Assembly (NCBI GenBank): GCA_013420905.1 | Contig: JAAXNY010000010.1 | Span: 3,100,001-3,164,000, forward strand | Length of the DNA stretch: 64,000 nucleotides | Reading direction: 5' to 3' | DNA from: Collybia mongolica | Taxonomy: Eukaryota; Basidiomycota; Agaricomycetes; Agaricales; Clitocybaceae | Shown here: positions 1-12,700 of the stretch, one piece after another | Position numbering within the stretch: the stretch's first letter is position 1 | How the letters are laid out: the number at the start of each line of letters is the position of its first letter | The notes under the pieces: model-generated | Database searches by the model: none | What the model was told of the DNA's origin: nothing | Seen by the model: only the letters and a program-made list of their open reading frames with translations | Translations under genes and position numbers: made by a program

Positions 1-1337
1 ACTCGATCGGCAACATTCTCAACAGTCAGAGATGGTCTTTTCATCATTTTACTCGGGCTTTTCCATTCCTTGGCAGCCTTGTTTTTGACCCATGTAGGCG
101 GATAGTTGATACTACTACTTTGTCCACCAGAATCATACGCCCATAAACTTCCGGACGACCTTTTGATACAACCTTCTTACCGGATGATCGGCTAATGTAG
201 TGGCGAGCGATAACAAGTTATGAGTGCGTTACCGTTCGATATATACGCGGAGCATCGCGATTAGAATAAATTTCCAACCAAAATGTGGACTTTAAAAGTC
301 ATCAAGACACATACCATCAACTGACCTCAATGGCAACAACCCTCTTCAAATTCAATCGAGACGTTTCATGAGCCATCAGTAAATTAGCTGAACACAAGAC
401 TTCCTGTGACTACCTCTGTCGTATCATTGCAGAAAACCGGTGATGCTACCTTTCCTAGAATGCCGGGGTGGCCCGCCTCCTCCGTTATGCATCGCGTCGC
501 ATGCTTCAGTTTATGCGAATATAGCTCTGAAGGAGGCCATGTGATGAGACCCACAATAGTCCTTCATGTGATCACATGGCGTTGCTCGCGTTGTCTATTC
601 CCATGCGTATCATCTGCTGGATGCTCATTGCACGATCTACCATGTCAGTTTTTTGCAACTATTCGCGGATATGTTATTGCGGGTAGGAGTGAACGATGCA
701 ATTTTACGGAATCCAAAATTTCAAATGACCGCGAGTCGTCGATGGTGTTACCCAACCGATCACATACTGGTACTGAGTATAAAAGATTCACGTGTTGCAG
801 CACGGCCACCTCGGAATATTTGCCTCGACACCAGACATCAGCTTCGTAAGAATTCCAAGAGCACTGTTCTCGTGGGACGATGGAAGTAGAAAGGATCAGC
901 GTTCGTCTTCCTCCTACAATTCCTCTCATACCTGCAAATTTGACGTTTATAATTCTTCCTGTGGGAGATAATCACATCAGCTGGTACTTCACGTTTCTTG
1001 TATTCGTCGCCGCCAACTTCTTAAACGTATTCAAAATCTCAAAAAGCAATCCAGAACTCTTACTGATGCAGATCCCGTCGCCGAAGATAGCTGACTCTGT
1101 CACTCCTGCGAAATGATCGTCAAGGGCTCGCCAGTTTGCTGCTGGATCCGAACCGTTCTTCTGAACACATGCAGCCTTGATAACGCAGAACACAAGACAC
1201 TTCAAAATATCCTCTTGGCTCGACTTCTTCCTCCTTGTCCCGCGTGTCGTCCAGGACTAAGCAGTTTATAAGTCGCCAAGTATCATGATTTATTAAACAG
1301 TGCCCTTTACGAGCCTACCGTTCCCCAAACCCCAAGT
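1..1337. other. Intergenic stretch, no supported gene
   Basis: Short overlapping reading frames occur on both strands but none shows a recognisable motif or a plausible splice model. A TATA-like string (tttataag, about 1265-1272) lies roughly 70 nt before the cutinase start and is the only regulatory hint seen. The left edge could hold the end of a neighbouring gene that cannot be recognised. Confidence 0.5.
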
Positions 1338-2029
1338 ATGCGGTCTTTCGGTGTCCTTCTTGCATTTGCCCTCTCGGCCGTCGCCGCACCTCTAGCCTGC
1401 TCAGACGTCACAGTCTACTTCGCTCGTGGCACCAACGAGTCTGGCACTATTGGAACGAGCGTCGGGCCTCCCCTGCAGTCGGCGTTGAACAGTGCCTTGG
1501 GTGGCAGGAGCCTCGAGTTTGTTGGTGTTCCTTACGCCGCCACCGTCTTCGGTTTCCTGCAAGGTGGCGATCCCGCGGGAGCCACCACGATGGCAAACCT
1601 CGTCACATCGAAAGCGAGCTCCTGCCCGAACACTAAAATCGTGATCTCCGGCTACAGGTAAAGGCCCATCGTCCTACTTCCGATCTGTGGTGAGGCCTAA
1701 CTCATTTTGTGTTATAGTCAGGGTGCACAAGTGACGCACCTTGCCGCTGGAAAGCTGACCTCGACCGTACAGAACAGGGTAGTCGCTGCCGTTGTGTTCG
1801 GTGACCCTAAAAACGGCCAGGCATTCCCTGGCGCAATCGCAGGACGCGTCAGGACGTTCTGCCACGATGGCGATATCATCTGCGATGGTGGGATCATCAT
1901 TACCCCTGAACATGGCACCTATGCTGCCGTGAGTACCCGTATTCCACGGCGTAAACATGGAACTGAGGTGCTTACGTCCGTTTTTAGGATACGCCAGCGG
2001 CTGCATCCTTCATCGTCGCTCGTGTTTGA
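1338..2029 (+). CDS. Secreted cutinase
   Basis: Three exons (1338-1657, 1718-1928, 1988-2029) join in frame to give about 190 residues, the normal size for a fungal cutinase. The first ~17 residues (MRSFGVLLAFALSAVAAP) form a classic signal peptide, so the enzyme is secreted and should hydrolyse ester bonds in plant cutin or similar polyesters. The family nucleophile motif GYSQG is split by intron 1 (GGCTAC AG|T CAG GGT). The Asp region is seen as CHDGDIICDGG, with the catalytic His candidate in PEHGTYA. Exon 3 supplies the typical cutinase end (DTPAAASFIVARV). Paired Cys residues consistent with disulfides are present. The ATG chosen is the one directly before the signal peptide. I see no break and consider it functional. 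An acetylxylan esterase is the nearest alternative family, but the CxGD and C-terminal patterns favour cutinase. Confidence 0.93.
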
Positions 2030-4067
2030 AGGGGGGAGAAACTGAAATGGGGATGTAATGAGAACCTCCTGTCCAAATTTGTAAATGAATACCAATGAAT
2101 CGGTTTCTTATGACTTTTTCTTTCTAACCCGGGTTGAGGCGGGGCGAAGTTACGGCCTCCTATGCCTACATGTGAGAATTTGTGAGACTCCCTATCACAA
2201 AAATAAACATACCCGTCGACGAATACGACCCAACTTAAAAATATCTTTCGGATAAGGCCAACAAAAATAACACACTTGATGTCCCTTCACTGTTTACGGT
2301 GCCATGGTTTTCCATGATGGATGTTGACACAGAAACGCATCTGCGGCCGTCGGGGCATATGTGAAAGGACATTGTTACGTACCGGTGTCTTTGTGTCACA
2401 GAGTAGGTAGACGTGCGTTGCATTTTGCTTTAAGGAGGTGCTGGCTAAGCTTGATGAAGTCTCCAATGCCGACTGGGCAAAGGGACGTGGCGCCTAGCGC
2501 CCAGCTCGGAAATAACTTTACACAAGAGTGCATCAGTCGAGGCCTTTGAGGGGAGACAACCTGTCACTGTAACCGAGGAAGTCAGACAACTCGTGGCGTT
2601 AGGTAAGTTGTGATGATGCAGCTGGCCCGAAGAAAAAGAAACGGTCGAACCGACAATTACTCCACTTCAAACCTACCAAGGCTTCGCAAACGCGGACCGA
2701 ACGGCTGAAGGAACATGACTCTCGCGCTAACCAATGTCGAGTTGACGATGTGCCTCCAGTCGCGCTTAAATTGCGGAGAAATGAATGGGGAACTTACTTG
2801 ACACATAAGAGTGGTGGTCACACATGCTCGGACGTATGTTGAGAGAGATGTCCGAAAATGAAAGCGCTTTTCGTGGCGTTGGAACAAAGATACATACGGG
2901 TATATTGTTGCGGAAACGGAGGTAGAAGATAGTCGACTGCGCGATCTATGACAGTTGAAGTGGGCGTCATCAGATCGTACTGGAGTTATTAATTCTAAAG
3001 GCCAAGAGACAAGCGACCCAGAATTTGCGTGCTCGCTGTCGTGAAACAGGCGAAGACTATCTCAGCGAGATTATATGAAACAGGTGTCGACCCGAGATAA
3101 CCTTTGAGGAAGCACCATCAAAGACCATCAGAAATGCCAGGTTACCGATTTTATTTCGTACCAAACCTGGGGGCGTGTTAATCCGGGGAAAGGTGGATTG
3201 AAGAAGCATCGTGCTTCATGCGAAGATCACCATATGTCTACGTGGGCGAAAAAAAAAGACCTGTGGTACCAATTATTAGCTTTAGGAGACTTTGGCTTTA
3301 GTGTTAGTTGTAGGTGAGATGCCATAATTTGAAGTTTGAAATTTGAGGCCCGAGCAGCAGGTGGAGTTGGAGCGTTGAGTTGACATTTGGCACTGGTGAA
3401 GTGTGGGGTCGGGGCCGGCCCTGACTTCGACCCACTTGAAAAAATGTCTGACGTAAGCGATGCCTTCTCTCCCGGAGGCCCCCGGACTCTCTATCATTGG
3501 GGAAACTCATGATACATCTCACAAATAAACGCACCGCGAGGTTTTCATGCATAACATCCCTATTTTCTATAGCAGCGTACGTAGAGCTCCCCGCGCTTGG
3601 AGAACCTCGGTTGAATCAAGTAAGAGTTTTCACTGAGAGCGAGCTTTCTTTGCATATTGCATGACTGAAAACTCATTTCATCAAAGTTTCCGTTACAGCA
3701 AATGACTTCATTTCAGTTTTTCGGAAGACGAAATCCTTTAACTTTGGGCGCCTATCGGCTAAATACCCCTATAGCCTGTATAGGAGCGTCCGGGGGCCCG
3801 CCTCCGCTTCTCCCCGTTTCTTCTAAAGTTGTGGTTTTGAGATACTTTGTTCACTTGAACCCACAGGAACCCACCTTATAATATAATTCTTGTCCCCTTC
3901 AGTATCTATGCTATCTCTCGCATCAACGGCTCGATTTGACCACAACGCCACGGTCCCCTAACCGGCCGAATGGGAGGTCTCTCTGGATAAACGTTTGGAA
4001 CAGAGATATAAGAAGCTATCCCGGGTCTTTTTCAGGAAGGCCATTAATACCTCGCTCAGTCTTGCTT
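2030..4067. other. Intergenic stretch, no supported gene
   Basis: About 2 kb between the cutinase and the P450. Small minus-strand reading frames near 2657-2887 and 3282-3552 show no family motif and no splice partners. The last ~130 nt are open in the P450 frame from an upstream ATG at 3936, but that extension is Ser/Arg/Pro-rich and precedes the membrane anchor, so it is treated as 5' leader. Confidence 0.5.
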
Positions 4068-6259
4068 ATGCTATCAATGCTTGCAATTGCAGTAGTTCTT
4101 TTTGTGGCTGCACTCCTCTTCGCAGTGAGCCATCGCCAGAACTCCCATAAAGGGTCCCGAATACTACCACCTGGGCCTTCAGGGATACCACTCTTCGGTA
4201 ACCTTTTCCAAGTCCCGGCCCTTCGACCTTACCCCAAGGTGCCCCTATTCTCACCACTATCTTCCGATCCCTTCTAATCGCGTTCGATCCTCCTAAGTTT
4301 CGTGAATGGGCGAAACAATATGGTCCCATATTTCACCTTCGGTTAGGTCCTCAAGACGTGGTCGTGCTAAACACAGCAGAAGCCGCTGACGAACTACTCA
4401 TGAATCGCAGCCGCAACTTTTCGAGTCGCTCGCCTCCGCATGTCGCCCACGATATTATGAGTGCTGGCCAGAGGCAAGTCTTTCTGCCATACGGCAAGGA
4501 ATGGAAGGTAAGCGTGGCATGTTCTGCGTTACTCGCAGTGGTAAGTGTTTATATTCCGCAGGCATGTAGAAGAAGTCTTCAGACCTCTGTTGCTCCTGGT
4601 CCTTCAAAACGACTTCGACCCATTCAAGAACTAGAGTCCCGTGTTCTTCTTCATGATTTCTTAAGTCACGCTGGGACGAGCCTGAATGATTTCCTCGAAG
4701 GCCCAAAAGGCGAAGTTCCTGAGAAACACTGGTTTTCACTCGTTCGTCGATATGTAAGCATCTCATCTATTTTTGTAGTCAAGCACATTGAATGATTTAC
4801 GAGATGTCAGACGACAAGTATTTCCATGACAGTAACGCATGGCAAACGGATCCACAAAATAATCGGTAACCATCGTCTGTATGTCGCTTCACAATACTAC
4901 ACCCTCAGATGTGGCCTGACGGGTTCTTCATCACAGCCATAAACTTTATGCTGTGCTTGCAAACTTTACGAGGGTCGGACAGCCTGGAAATTATTTGTAA
5001 TCGTCCTTTCTAATTCTATCACCTCACAAATGACGCGTATCCCCTCTTAGAGCGGACGTTTTCCCCATCCTTCGGAAACTCCCTGACTTCCTCGCAAAGT
5101 GGCGCGTTGAGGCTCGCAAAATGCACGAATGGTAAGGTATTGTTTTATCGCGGCAACATCTTTCCCAACGATCCTTTCAGGGAGATGGAACTCTGGGGCG
5201 GTCTACTAGGGGAAATTCAGAACGACATGTCCGCCGGAAGGGCAAACGAGAGCTACGTCGGCTCTTACCTCAAATTGCGAACCGACGCGGGACTTGAGCA
5301 TGCTCCGGGCACAGGCATTACCGACGATGGCTGGCTTAAGGACACATTATTAGCATACACCGCGGCAACAGCCCTAGAAGCGGGCTCGGATACCACAGCC
5401 AGCACGATCCAGTCTTTCGTTCTGTTTATGCTTAGCCATCCACAGGTCCTAGAGAAAGCTAGGGCAGAGATCGACCGAGTCGTCGGACCGGAGAGGATGC
5501 CAACATTTGAGGATGAATGTGCGCTTCCATACCTTGTGGCATGTATCAAGGAAACTCTGAGAAGGCGTCCACCGACGATCATGGGTACGTTTTCCACTGT
5601 CCTACTCGGCTGCGTCTCTCAGACCAATGCAGGGATCCCACACACTGCGGACGAGGACGATGTGTACGAAGGATACTTTATTCCGAAAGGCTCTACGGTG
5701 ATAGGCAATGTCTGGGCGATTCACATGGATCCAGCGCGTTACCCGTAAGAATTCATCTGCTATGTATCCAAGGGGGTTTATACGCTCACGGGCTTGGTCA
5801 TATGTAGCAACCCTACAGCATTCCAGCCGGAGAGGTTTTTCGTGGATAACGTGCCCACGCGGTGGGGAAGTGGGCCCGACCAAGATCGTGATCAGTGCGT
5901 TTATCTGCCTTCTCCGAATCTCTGCTTCTCTGACCCGTGCTTCCAGTTACGTCTTTGGCTGGGGCCGGCGCTTCTGTCAAGGCACACACATCACCGAGGC
6001 GTCACTTTTTATCGCCCTCGCGAGGCTCATATGGGGCATCGACTTCCAGGCGCCTGTTGACCCACGGACTGGTATCACGATTATCCCGGATATCGCGGAT
6101 GATGAGGCGACGTTCTCTGATGGATTTGTGAGTATCCCTAAGATATTCAAGGTGGGGTTCAAACCACGGTCCGAGAGAAAGAGGCGGATGATAGTGCAGG
6201 CATATGAAGATGTCCAGGCAGAGTGGCAGACTTTGGGGATGGATACGGATGAGAGATGA
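4068..6259 (+). CDS. Cytochrome P450 monooxygenase
   Basis: A microsomal heme-thiolate oxidase of roughly 500 residues, spread over about eight or nine exons. Seen in order: an N-terminal membrane helix (MLSMLAIAVVLFVAALLFAV), the proline hinge PPGPSGIPLFGN, the segment FREWAKQYGPIFHLRLG after an intron at 4236, the I-helix oxygen-binding motif (AGSDTTAST in the 5380s), the K-helix ExxR (KETLRR), the PERF region (NPTAFQPERF) and the heme loop FGWGRRFCQG near 5954. All introns I could place keep frame, including one at 5584-5629 that joins IMG to IPHTADEDD. The start at 4068 puts the Met directly before the anchor; an in-frame ATG at 3936 would add 44 residues. The substrate cannot be told from sequence. 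The style resembles the large basidiomycete P450 expansions used in xenobiotic and secondary metabolism. Confidence 0.93.
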
Positions 6260-7456
6260 ATTAGTTGTATATATTGTATATATTGTATTCGTGGTCTATT
6301 GATGCTTGTTTATTTTGGGGGTTCATTGTCACGAGAAGGGACCCAACACGCGACGCGTCTCGATCAGGTCACGGGTTTGCCATGACCTTGACATTCCATG
6401 TCACGTGTTTGGTCGAATTTCGCTCTCGCGGCATATGCTTCAACTTGCACACATCCACGATTCGTATCCACAAGCCATCTTCTCACAAGTAAAGGAGGTC
6501 GATACCAACGAGAATATGTCACCATTGTCACTACCATCAAGCCCGTGGGTCGAGGTATGTGGATTCTTTTCTCTCCTCTTCGTTGCATTGTTGAAATTAT
6601 AAAATGGCAGTTTGCCAAGATTCGACGGCCATGATAGTTATTAGGAGCAACTTGCTCAAGGAGATTACAGGGCTGTCTACTATTTTCCGTGATGCGCACT
6701 TTGTGTTCGGGAAGGTAGTTGAGGTCGAGTGTTACTGGGTAAGCCTATTTGTAATTCCAAGGCCTTGGTGAATGATGGATTGACGAATAGATCTTCGTTG
6801 TACAAAGCTCTCAAGACTCTTTGGACTCAGGATTATTCAAAATAGCGCGAAATTCTCTTGCTTTGGATTATTGCGCACGTGAAATTCGGTTCATGATTGG
6901 TACGTTCTGTATGTTTTGTTCTTTCTCTATGATTTTGCACATACCGAACATTCTATCCCCCAGGTCCCAGAGACATCAGCAAAGACAGGAATTCTTGACA
7001 ACGGAGACCGCTTAAGTAATAAGCCACATAGGCTATTCCTCAGGATGCGAGGTTATAGTGGGTTCTTAGAAGCCCGACTCGGAAACACAAAATGATGTTG
7101 AATTAGAGGTCGTGGGTCACGGATCGACTGAAATACTTGTGAGTGTTATTATTACCAGGTGCTGAACCTGCTGACGTCTGTAGATGGCAAGAACAGATTT
7201 TCATGGAAATAGAACCCTGCTATTGGAGGCTAATATATGCGCTGCGAATGCGAAACTTCTAGGTCATTGGAACGTATATACTTTCCTTATGCTATACTTT
7301 CGATCTATACACTCGGCTCGCGTGAGCGTTTGAACTTCATGAAATCCAATAGGTGGGTGGCGGTGTAACTTTGTTTATCTACATACCCCCACTCACTCGT
7401 GACTTCGTGTTTAGTTCCCCATCAACGTAATGTGATACTAGCCCTCTCCTCACACT
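6260..7456. other. Intergenic stretch, no supported gene
   Basis: About 1.2 kb with only short frames and no recognisable motif. It begins with a TATATTGTATATATTG tract just after the P450 stop, which may belong to its 3' end. Confidence 0.5.
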
Positions 7457-8732
7457 ATGGCTCCTCAGAAGAACAATGCTGTGTTTACCAACAAGAACCA
7501 CGACCTCTATATACAGGAAGAGGACTATCCAGAATGCGGTGACGATAAATGGTATGCTACCTTTCACGAATCGCCAGATTCTGTACTCAAATCTACGTCG
7601 CATCTAGTATCGTTCGTATTCGTGCGACAGGAATATGTGGATCGGACATCAAATTCTGGAAGTCAGGTCACGTCGGATCTATTATCGTCGAAGATCCACT
7701 TGGGATGGGTCATGAGTCTGCTGGGGAAATTGTTGAAGTAGGAAAGCGCGTCACAAAGTTCAAAGTCGGCGATCGTGTGGCTATTGAGTGCGTATTCTTC
7801 CTATTAATTGATGACCTACGACGGCTGATATACTAGCCACGTAGAACTACCATACCTTGTGGAACTTGTAAACACTGTCTTAGTGGGCGATACAACCTCT
7901 GTCCAAATGCCACCTCGATTGGAGCGCCTGGGACTCCCGGAACTCTACGTAAATACATCTCCCACCATGCTGCCTGGTTGCACTTGATGCCTCCGACGAT
8001 GTCCTTCCACATGGGAGCGCTCCTCGAACCCCTGTCGGTCGCGCTGGCTGGGATTCGCAGGGCAGATCTTCGTCTCGGACAACCCGTCCTGATTGCGGGG
8101 ACTGGCGCAGTTGGATTGTTGGCGGTAGCGTTGGCAAGCGCAGCTGGTGCGTATCCGATCGGGTACTGATATCAACGAAAGTCGGCTTGAGGTGGCTAAA
8201 AAGCTGGGCGCAACGTACACGGTGAATGTTTTGGACAAGAGCCCGGAGCAGGTGGCAAAAGAGGTTGTAGAGAAGACGGGCGAGGCTGATAGGCCTGAAG
8301 TTGCTATCGAGTGTTCGGGATTCGAATTTAGTATCCGTTCAGCAGTGTTGGTAAAAATATTCCTTAACTATAATTCCACCCAAATACTCATTGTATCAGT
8401 AGGCCCTCGATTCTGGTGGGGTAATGCTCCAGATTGGAGTGTGTGGCGATGAGCATATTTCGTATCCCTTTGGCGTGATTATGGACAGAGAAGTTCGTCG
8501 AAAAGTTGCTTGACCCTCATCTTTATTAATCATACTCTCGCAGATCGACCTTCGATATCTGTTTCGATATAAATCTACATGGCCTGCTGCCATTAGACTC
8601 GCATCATCGGGAAAACTTGGTGACCTCGAGAAGAACATGGTTTCTCACGTCTTTTCTCTTGAAGACTGTATGAAGGCCTTTGAAACCGTGCTCGATCCGA
8701 AGGTCAATTCGATCAAAGTCATTGTGGGCTAG
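7457..8732 (+). pseudogene. Zinc-dependent sorbitol/xylitol-type dehydrogenase, one frameshift
   Basis: A medium-chain dehydrogenase/reductase that would oxidise a polyol with NAD+. Exon 1 (7457-7551) encodes MAPQKNNAVFTNKNHDLYIQ. Exon 2 brings the catalytic zinc residues (ATGICGSDIKFW; GMGHESAGEI). Next comes the structural zinc cluster (PCGTCKHCLSGRYNLC), then the nucleotide-binding AGTGAVGLLAVALA. The C-terminal part (SGGVMLQIGVCGDEH, FRYKSTWPAAIRLASSG, ending NSIKVIVG) is well conserved and spliced normally. Between AAGAYPI and TDINESRLEVAKKLG, near 8158-8165, the frame shifts by one base at a GGG run and no intron fits. Everything else looks intact, so this is either a very recent loss or a base-calling error. 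Family type (xylitol versus L-arabinitol 4-dehydrogenase) cannot be settled by eye. Confidence 0.82.
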
Positions 8733-9787
8733 TTTCATTTTTCTCATGGCTGTAGGCTAATGGTTTGTGATAGATTGAGCCATGAATATTGCATGTTTTG
8801 TAGAGTACAAGGAACCTTACGCTGAATGTCATTCTCACCTGTCAGACCAAAAAGTCTACTATATCTATTGAAGATAAAAAAGTCAGTCAGAATCTTCAAG
8901 AATGCCAAAATCTCTCAATAAGCACAAAAATCTGCGCGACGCGACAATCACGTGAGCGCATGATTACTAAACTTACGATTTTCGAGTTTTCATCACTGCA
9001 GGCCATGGCGTCAAGCTTGTGATATCACAAACGATAGGCCTAGGGGCTGTAAATATCACAGATCCTCTTATGATGGCATACAATCAAGCTCGAGCGAAGA
9101 CATCCCACCATAGTAATCGGTTATCGATCACCTTCGCCCCTACGCGGCACTGCCCCAGAGTTTTTTGACGTCTTGGTGGACGACAGACATGTAATGTGCT
9201 TCAGGAACACGAGGGCGACCTCTGGGAAGCCTGGGGGTCTCAAGAACTAATATGTGTGTGTTTGCCAAACCATCCACGCTTACTCATTGACAGCCCTTCT
9301 ATCAGATTGGAAACGACAGCAGATTTAGATACTGTGAGCGCTCGTGCATCGTGTTTTAACGATCTGCACAGCAATCATCATGAATTGAAGGGTCTGCAAG
9401 ACCACTTACATAGCCTGGCGATGCGTTCTCCCCCGCCATGCACTGTCCATGCTCTTTCTTCTGCAGGACAACCTATTATTCTTTGAGTGTTTAAGGTTAA
9501 CCTAGAGTCTTTATTTTCCATCCTAATTCAACGCTTGCAAAAACCAAGACCCAATCCCACAGACCCTTGTTTTTTTACTTGGCCAGACGTAATAGCAGAC
9601 TTCAATTCGAACCTTTCACACGAGATTAAAGTGGTCCAGAATGACAAAAACATCTGACGTACTCGGAAATATCTCCACACGATAGGACTGTCCTCAGCGC
9701 TAATCACTGACAGTTTGGTCCGTGGAACCTGGATGTTAACAGAACTGATGAGATGTTTTGTTTCCGCTCTGTGACAAACCTTCACCA
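8733..9787. other. Intergenic stretch, no supported gene
   Basis: About 1 kb. Frames at 9196-9486 (+) and 9528-9788 (-) have no recognisable motif. The first exon or 5' leader of the following WD40-like gene may start within the last 100 nt. Confidence 0.45.
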
Positions 9788-12700
9788 CGATGTCCCACCG
9801 TGCGTCTCATTTCGACCCGGCCTTGTGCTGTCATTGACGAAATTTATCAGCTTCAAGCCCTAACGGCCAACCTGGACCCTCTCGCTGGCGCGAGATTCAG
9901 CAAGCCAGCGGACGTGCCCCAGGTATGAGAACTTTTAGGGATCTCATCCGTATCGTTCAATGGCGATTATTCAGCCCTTAGCTTTCAGAACAATGTGGAG
10001 CCCCAAGGTGGCTCCTTGGTTTCTGATGATGTCTCCATCTCGTTTCGACATTTTGACAGGTACGAGCACATCCGCTTTCCGATTTCTGCCTAGGCCTGAG
10101 CTGCATATCTAGAAGGATATCTCATCTCATAGATGAGGTAAGCATAAACCTTATAATCCCCGACAGTCTTCTCATAGTTGGTCTAAAGCTCGCGCAGTTC
10201 TCGACCGAATGCCGGCAACTTGGAAGGAGCTATGCTCTTATCCTCGCTGCAGAAAAACTCAGCGAATATTTGAACCTTATGCTATTGATGTTTTACCACA
10301 ACGCCCGCCATTTGTCTTCGTCTGTTACAGAACCCAAGAACCTAACCAAGCAGCTTGTCGACGCAACTGATTCCGAAGCATTTCCAGCCTTGTTCGGGGG
10401 TGTAGCCGACAGCTTTCAGAACTTTCGTGAGCGCCTCAATGAATTCCGGGAATATACGGTACGCTCCTTTACGCGATTTATGCGGCTGTTGCTAACCTTC
10501 GGAAGAATGAAAGCGTCAAGATAAAGGCCTTGATGGTCTTCCTTGAGAAGGATTTGAGGGTAAGCCGTCGACCTTGCTTCTACAAAGCATATTAATAACG
10601 GATCGGAACACGCTAGTATCGTGCGACTTGCCTCAAAGCTTACCAAGGCAAGTTAATCGTTTATACGATATCCATCACTCAACCTCGAGTTTACAGAGCA
10701 ATTTGATACAATTCCGATACGTCGCTATGTCCATAGCCTTACTGAAGAGATGTCGGAAGATCTGGACAACATAGATGAAGCCCTTGTATTTTTAAAAAAA
10801 TACGGTATGTGTGCATACGCAATCCGGCTGTAGAGATTAAAAGTAGTAAAGGTTTACCAGCCATACAATATGAACAAAAACGTTGGGCCGATGGGGTTCT
10901 CAACATGTCGACCATGGCAACGTTCTTTTCCGCTGTAACTGCCACAACATTACAAACCTCCGTAGGGTTTGATCAAACCCGACTTTTTTCGATTATAGAC
11001 ACGTTCTGGCTCTGTTCCTTGGCTCTCAGTATTGGCGCTGCACTAAACAGTCTCCTTGCCCTTGTTTGGAAGCAAACTACCTAGTAAGTTTCCCAAATTC
11101 CTTGCCCAATTGCTGTTATAAACTCAGTTCACAGTGGCACACGGGGTCGTCGCTTGCCATTGTGGGTGACTGTTTGGATCCATATTTCAGCACCAATATT
11201 CCTCACCCTTTCAATCGCATGCTTCTCAGCGGGCCTCGTGTTGTTCTCGTATGCGAGTCAGGTTCGTCATGAGCAAAAATAATCTATATATCCTTCCCAA
11301 AACTAAATTCCATGTCAGAAACGGTATACCTTCATCCTTACTCTGGCTTCCACTGCAGTTACATCATTCGGGCTTGTGACCGTCTCGGCATGGATTGCAT
11401 ATGAACAGTGGATTGCCCCCCTTATCCTGAAGAGCCCCCTTTGGGATCCTCTAGAGAAGGCAAAAAACGCTTGGAAGGCGAGACGCCCGGCCGAGGGACA
11501 GGAGCGACCTTCTCATCCTCGTGCTAGCTCCCCAGAATTTGCGCGACGCAGGACGGAATCGCTTTCTGATCAATCCAGCACATCAACAACTTCAACCACA
11601 TCATCGTTAGATATCTTTTACATGCTGCACCAGTCTCGAAAACCAATATCAAATTTGATTAACGGGATCCGGTCCCTTAATGGACCTGAGGCCCGCAACC
11701 AGCAGTCCCCCTTTGACCACGAGAGTCAGGTGTCTCCTAACGAGAGAGTACACGACGAAAAACCCCAAAATCTGTGGAAGCGGCAGGTGAAGGTGTTGTC
11801 AACTATTCGGCCAGCTTCAAAAGCATTCTGGCACGGCACTTCACGCACTGTACCTCGCATGACATACCCAACGCCTGTCCATATGTCTAGTATTCGTCCC
11901 CCGATACCTTTCAATCATTATACGCCATCCCCAATTATAATATCTACAGGGGAAGCCCAACGTATTCCTTTCGAATATGGTTCTATCCAAGATCTAGCTT
12001 ACTCTCCGGATGGTTCAGAATTGGCTGCTACAAGGTGAAACTCTGGTTTCGCTTCCAATCAATCCACTGACTTCGAGATTTCTAGCTATGATCCAGCGAG
12101 CGGGTATTCCACGACGGTAAAATTAAGTTCAGTAAGTGTCAAAAAGCCCTTGCCCTCAACCCTTGTAAAACGTCAGATTACCAGGAAAACTATGAGTGTA
12201 CTCGTCTTTATAAACATTCCCGGTTGAAAAGTACACAAGTGGCTTGGTGAGTCATTTTTTTACTCATGCCCTGAAGTTCCTAAACATATGACCATAGGTC
12301 CCCCGATGGGCAAAACTTGTTGGTGCGCTTATTGGATCATAGTATTGATCTTCTTGACTTTGTATGACTGTCTTGAAATTCTTTTGATTTGAAACGATGC
12401 TGATGTTATCTCGAAAAAGACATGTAACCTCATCTTGACGATCAAGCGACCACACTCAGTCGAATCGGCGGCTTGGCGTAGCCCATCTAGTATGCATCTA
12501 CCTATCAGCTGTTCAACTCAAGACTGACCATTGGCTTATAGCCTTTTTGACTGCTGAGCGGAGTACGGTATATGAAATTGTGAGTGATTACATTATTTTC
12601 CGACCCATGCATATGGCTTATATTCTCTAATCACCAGAATCTGGATGCACATGTAAACCTTGATAAAAGTCGCCCAATTATTGAGCTAACTTCGATGTAT

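Noticed and set aside
1674..2006. Minus-strand frames over the cutinase
   Set aside because: Shadows of a clear plus-strand secreted enzyme.
8396..8638. Minus-strand 80-codon frame inside the dehydrogenase
   Set aside because: Opposite-strand shadow; the plus strand has family motifs and a consistent splice plan.
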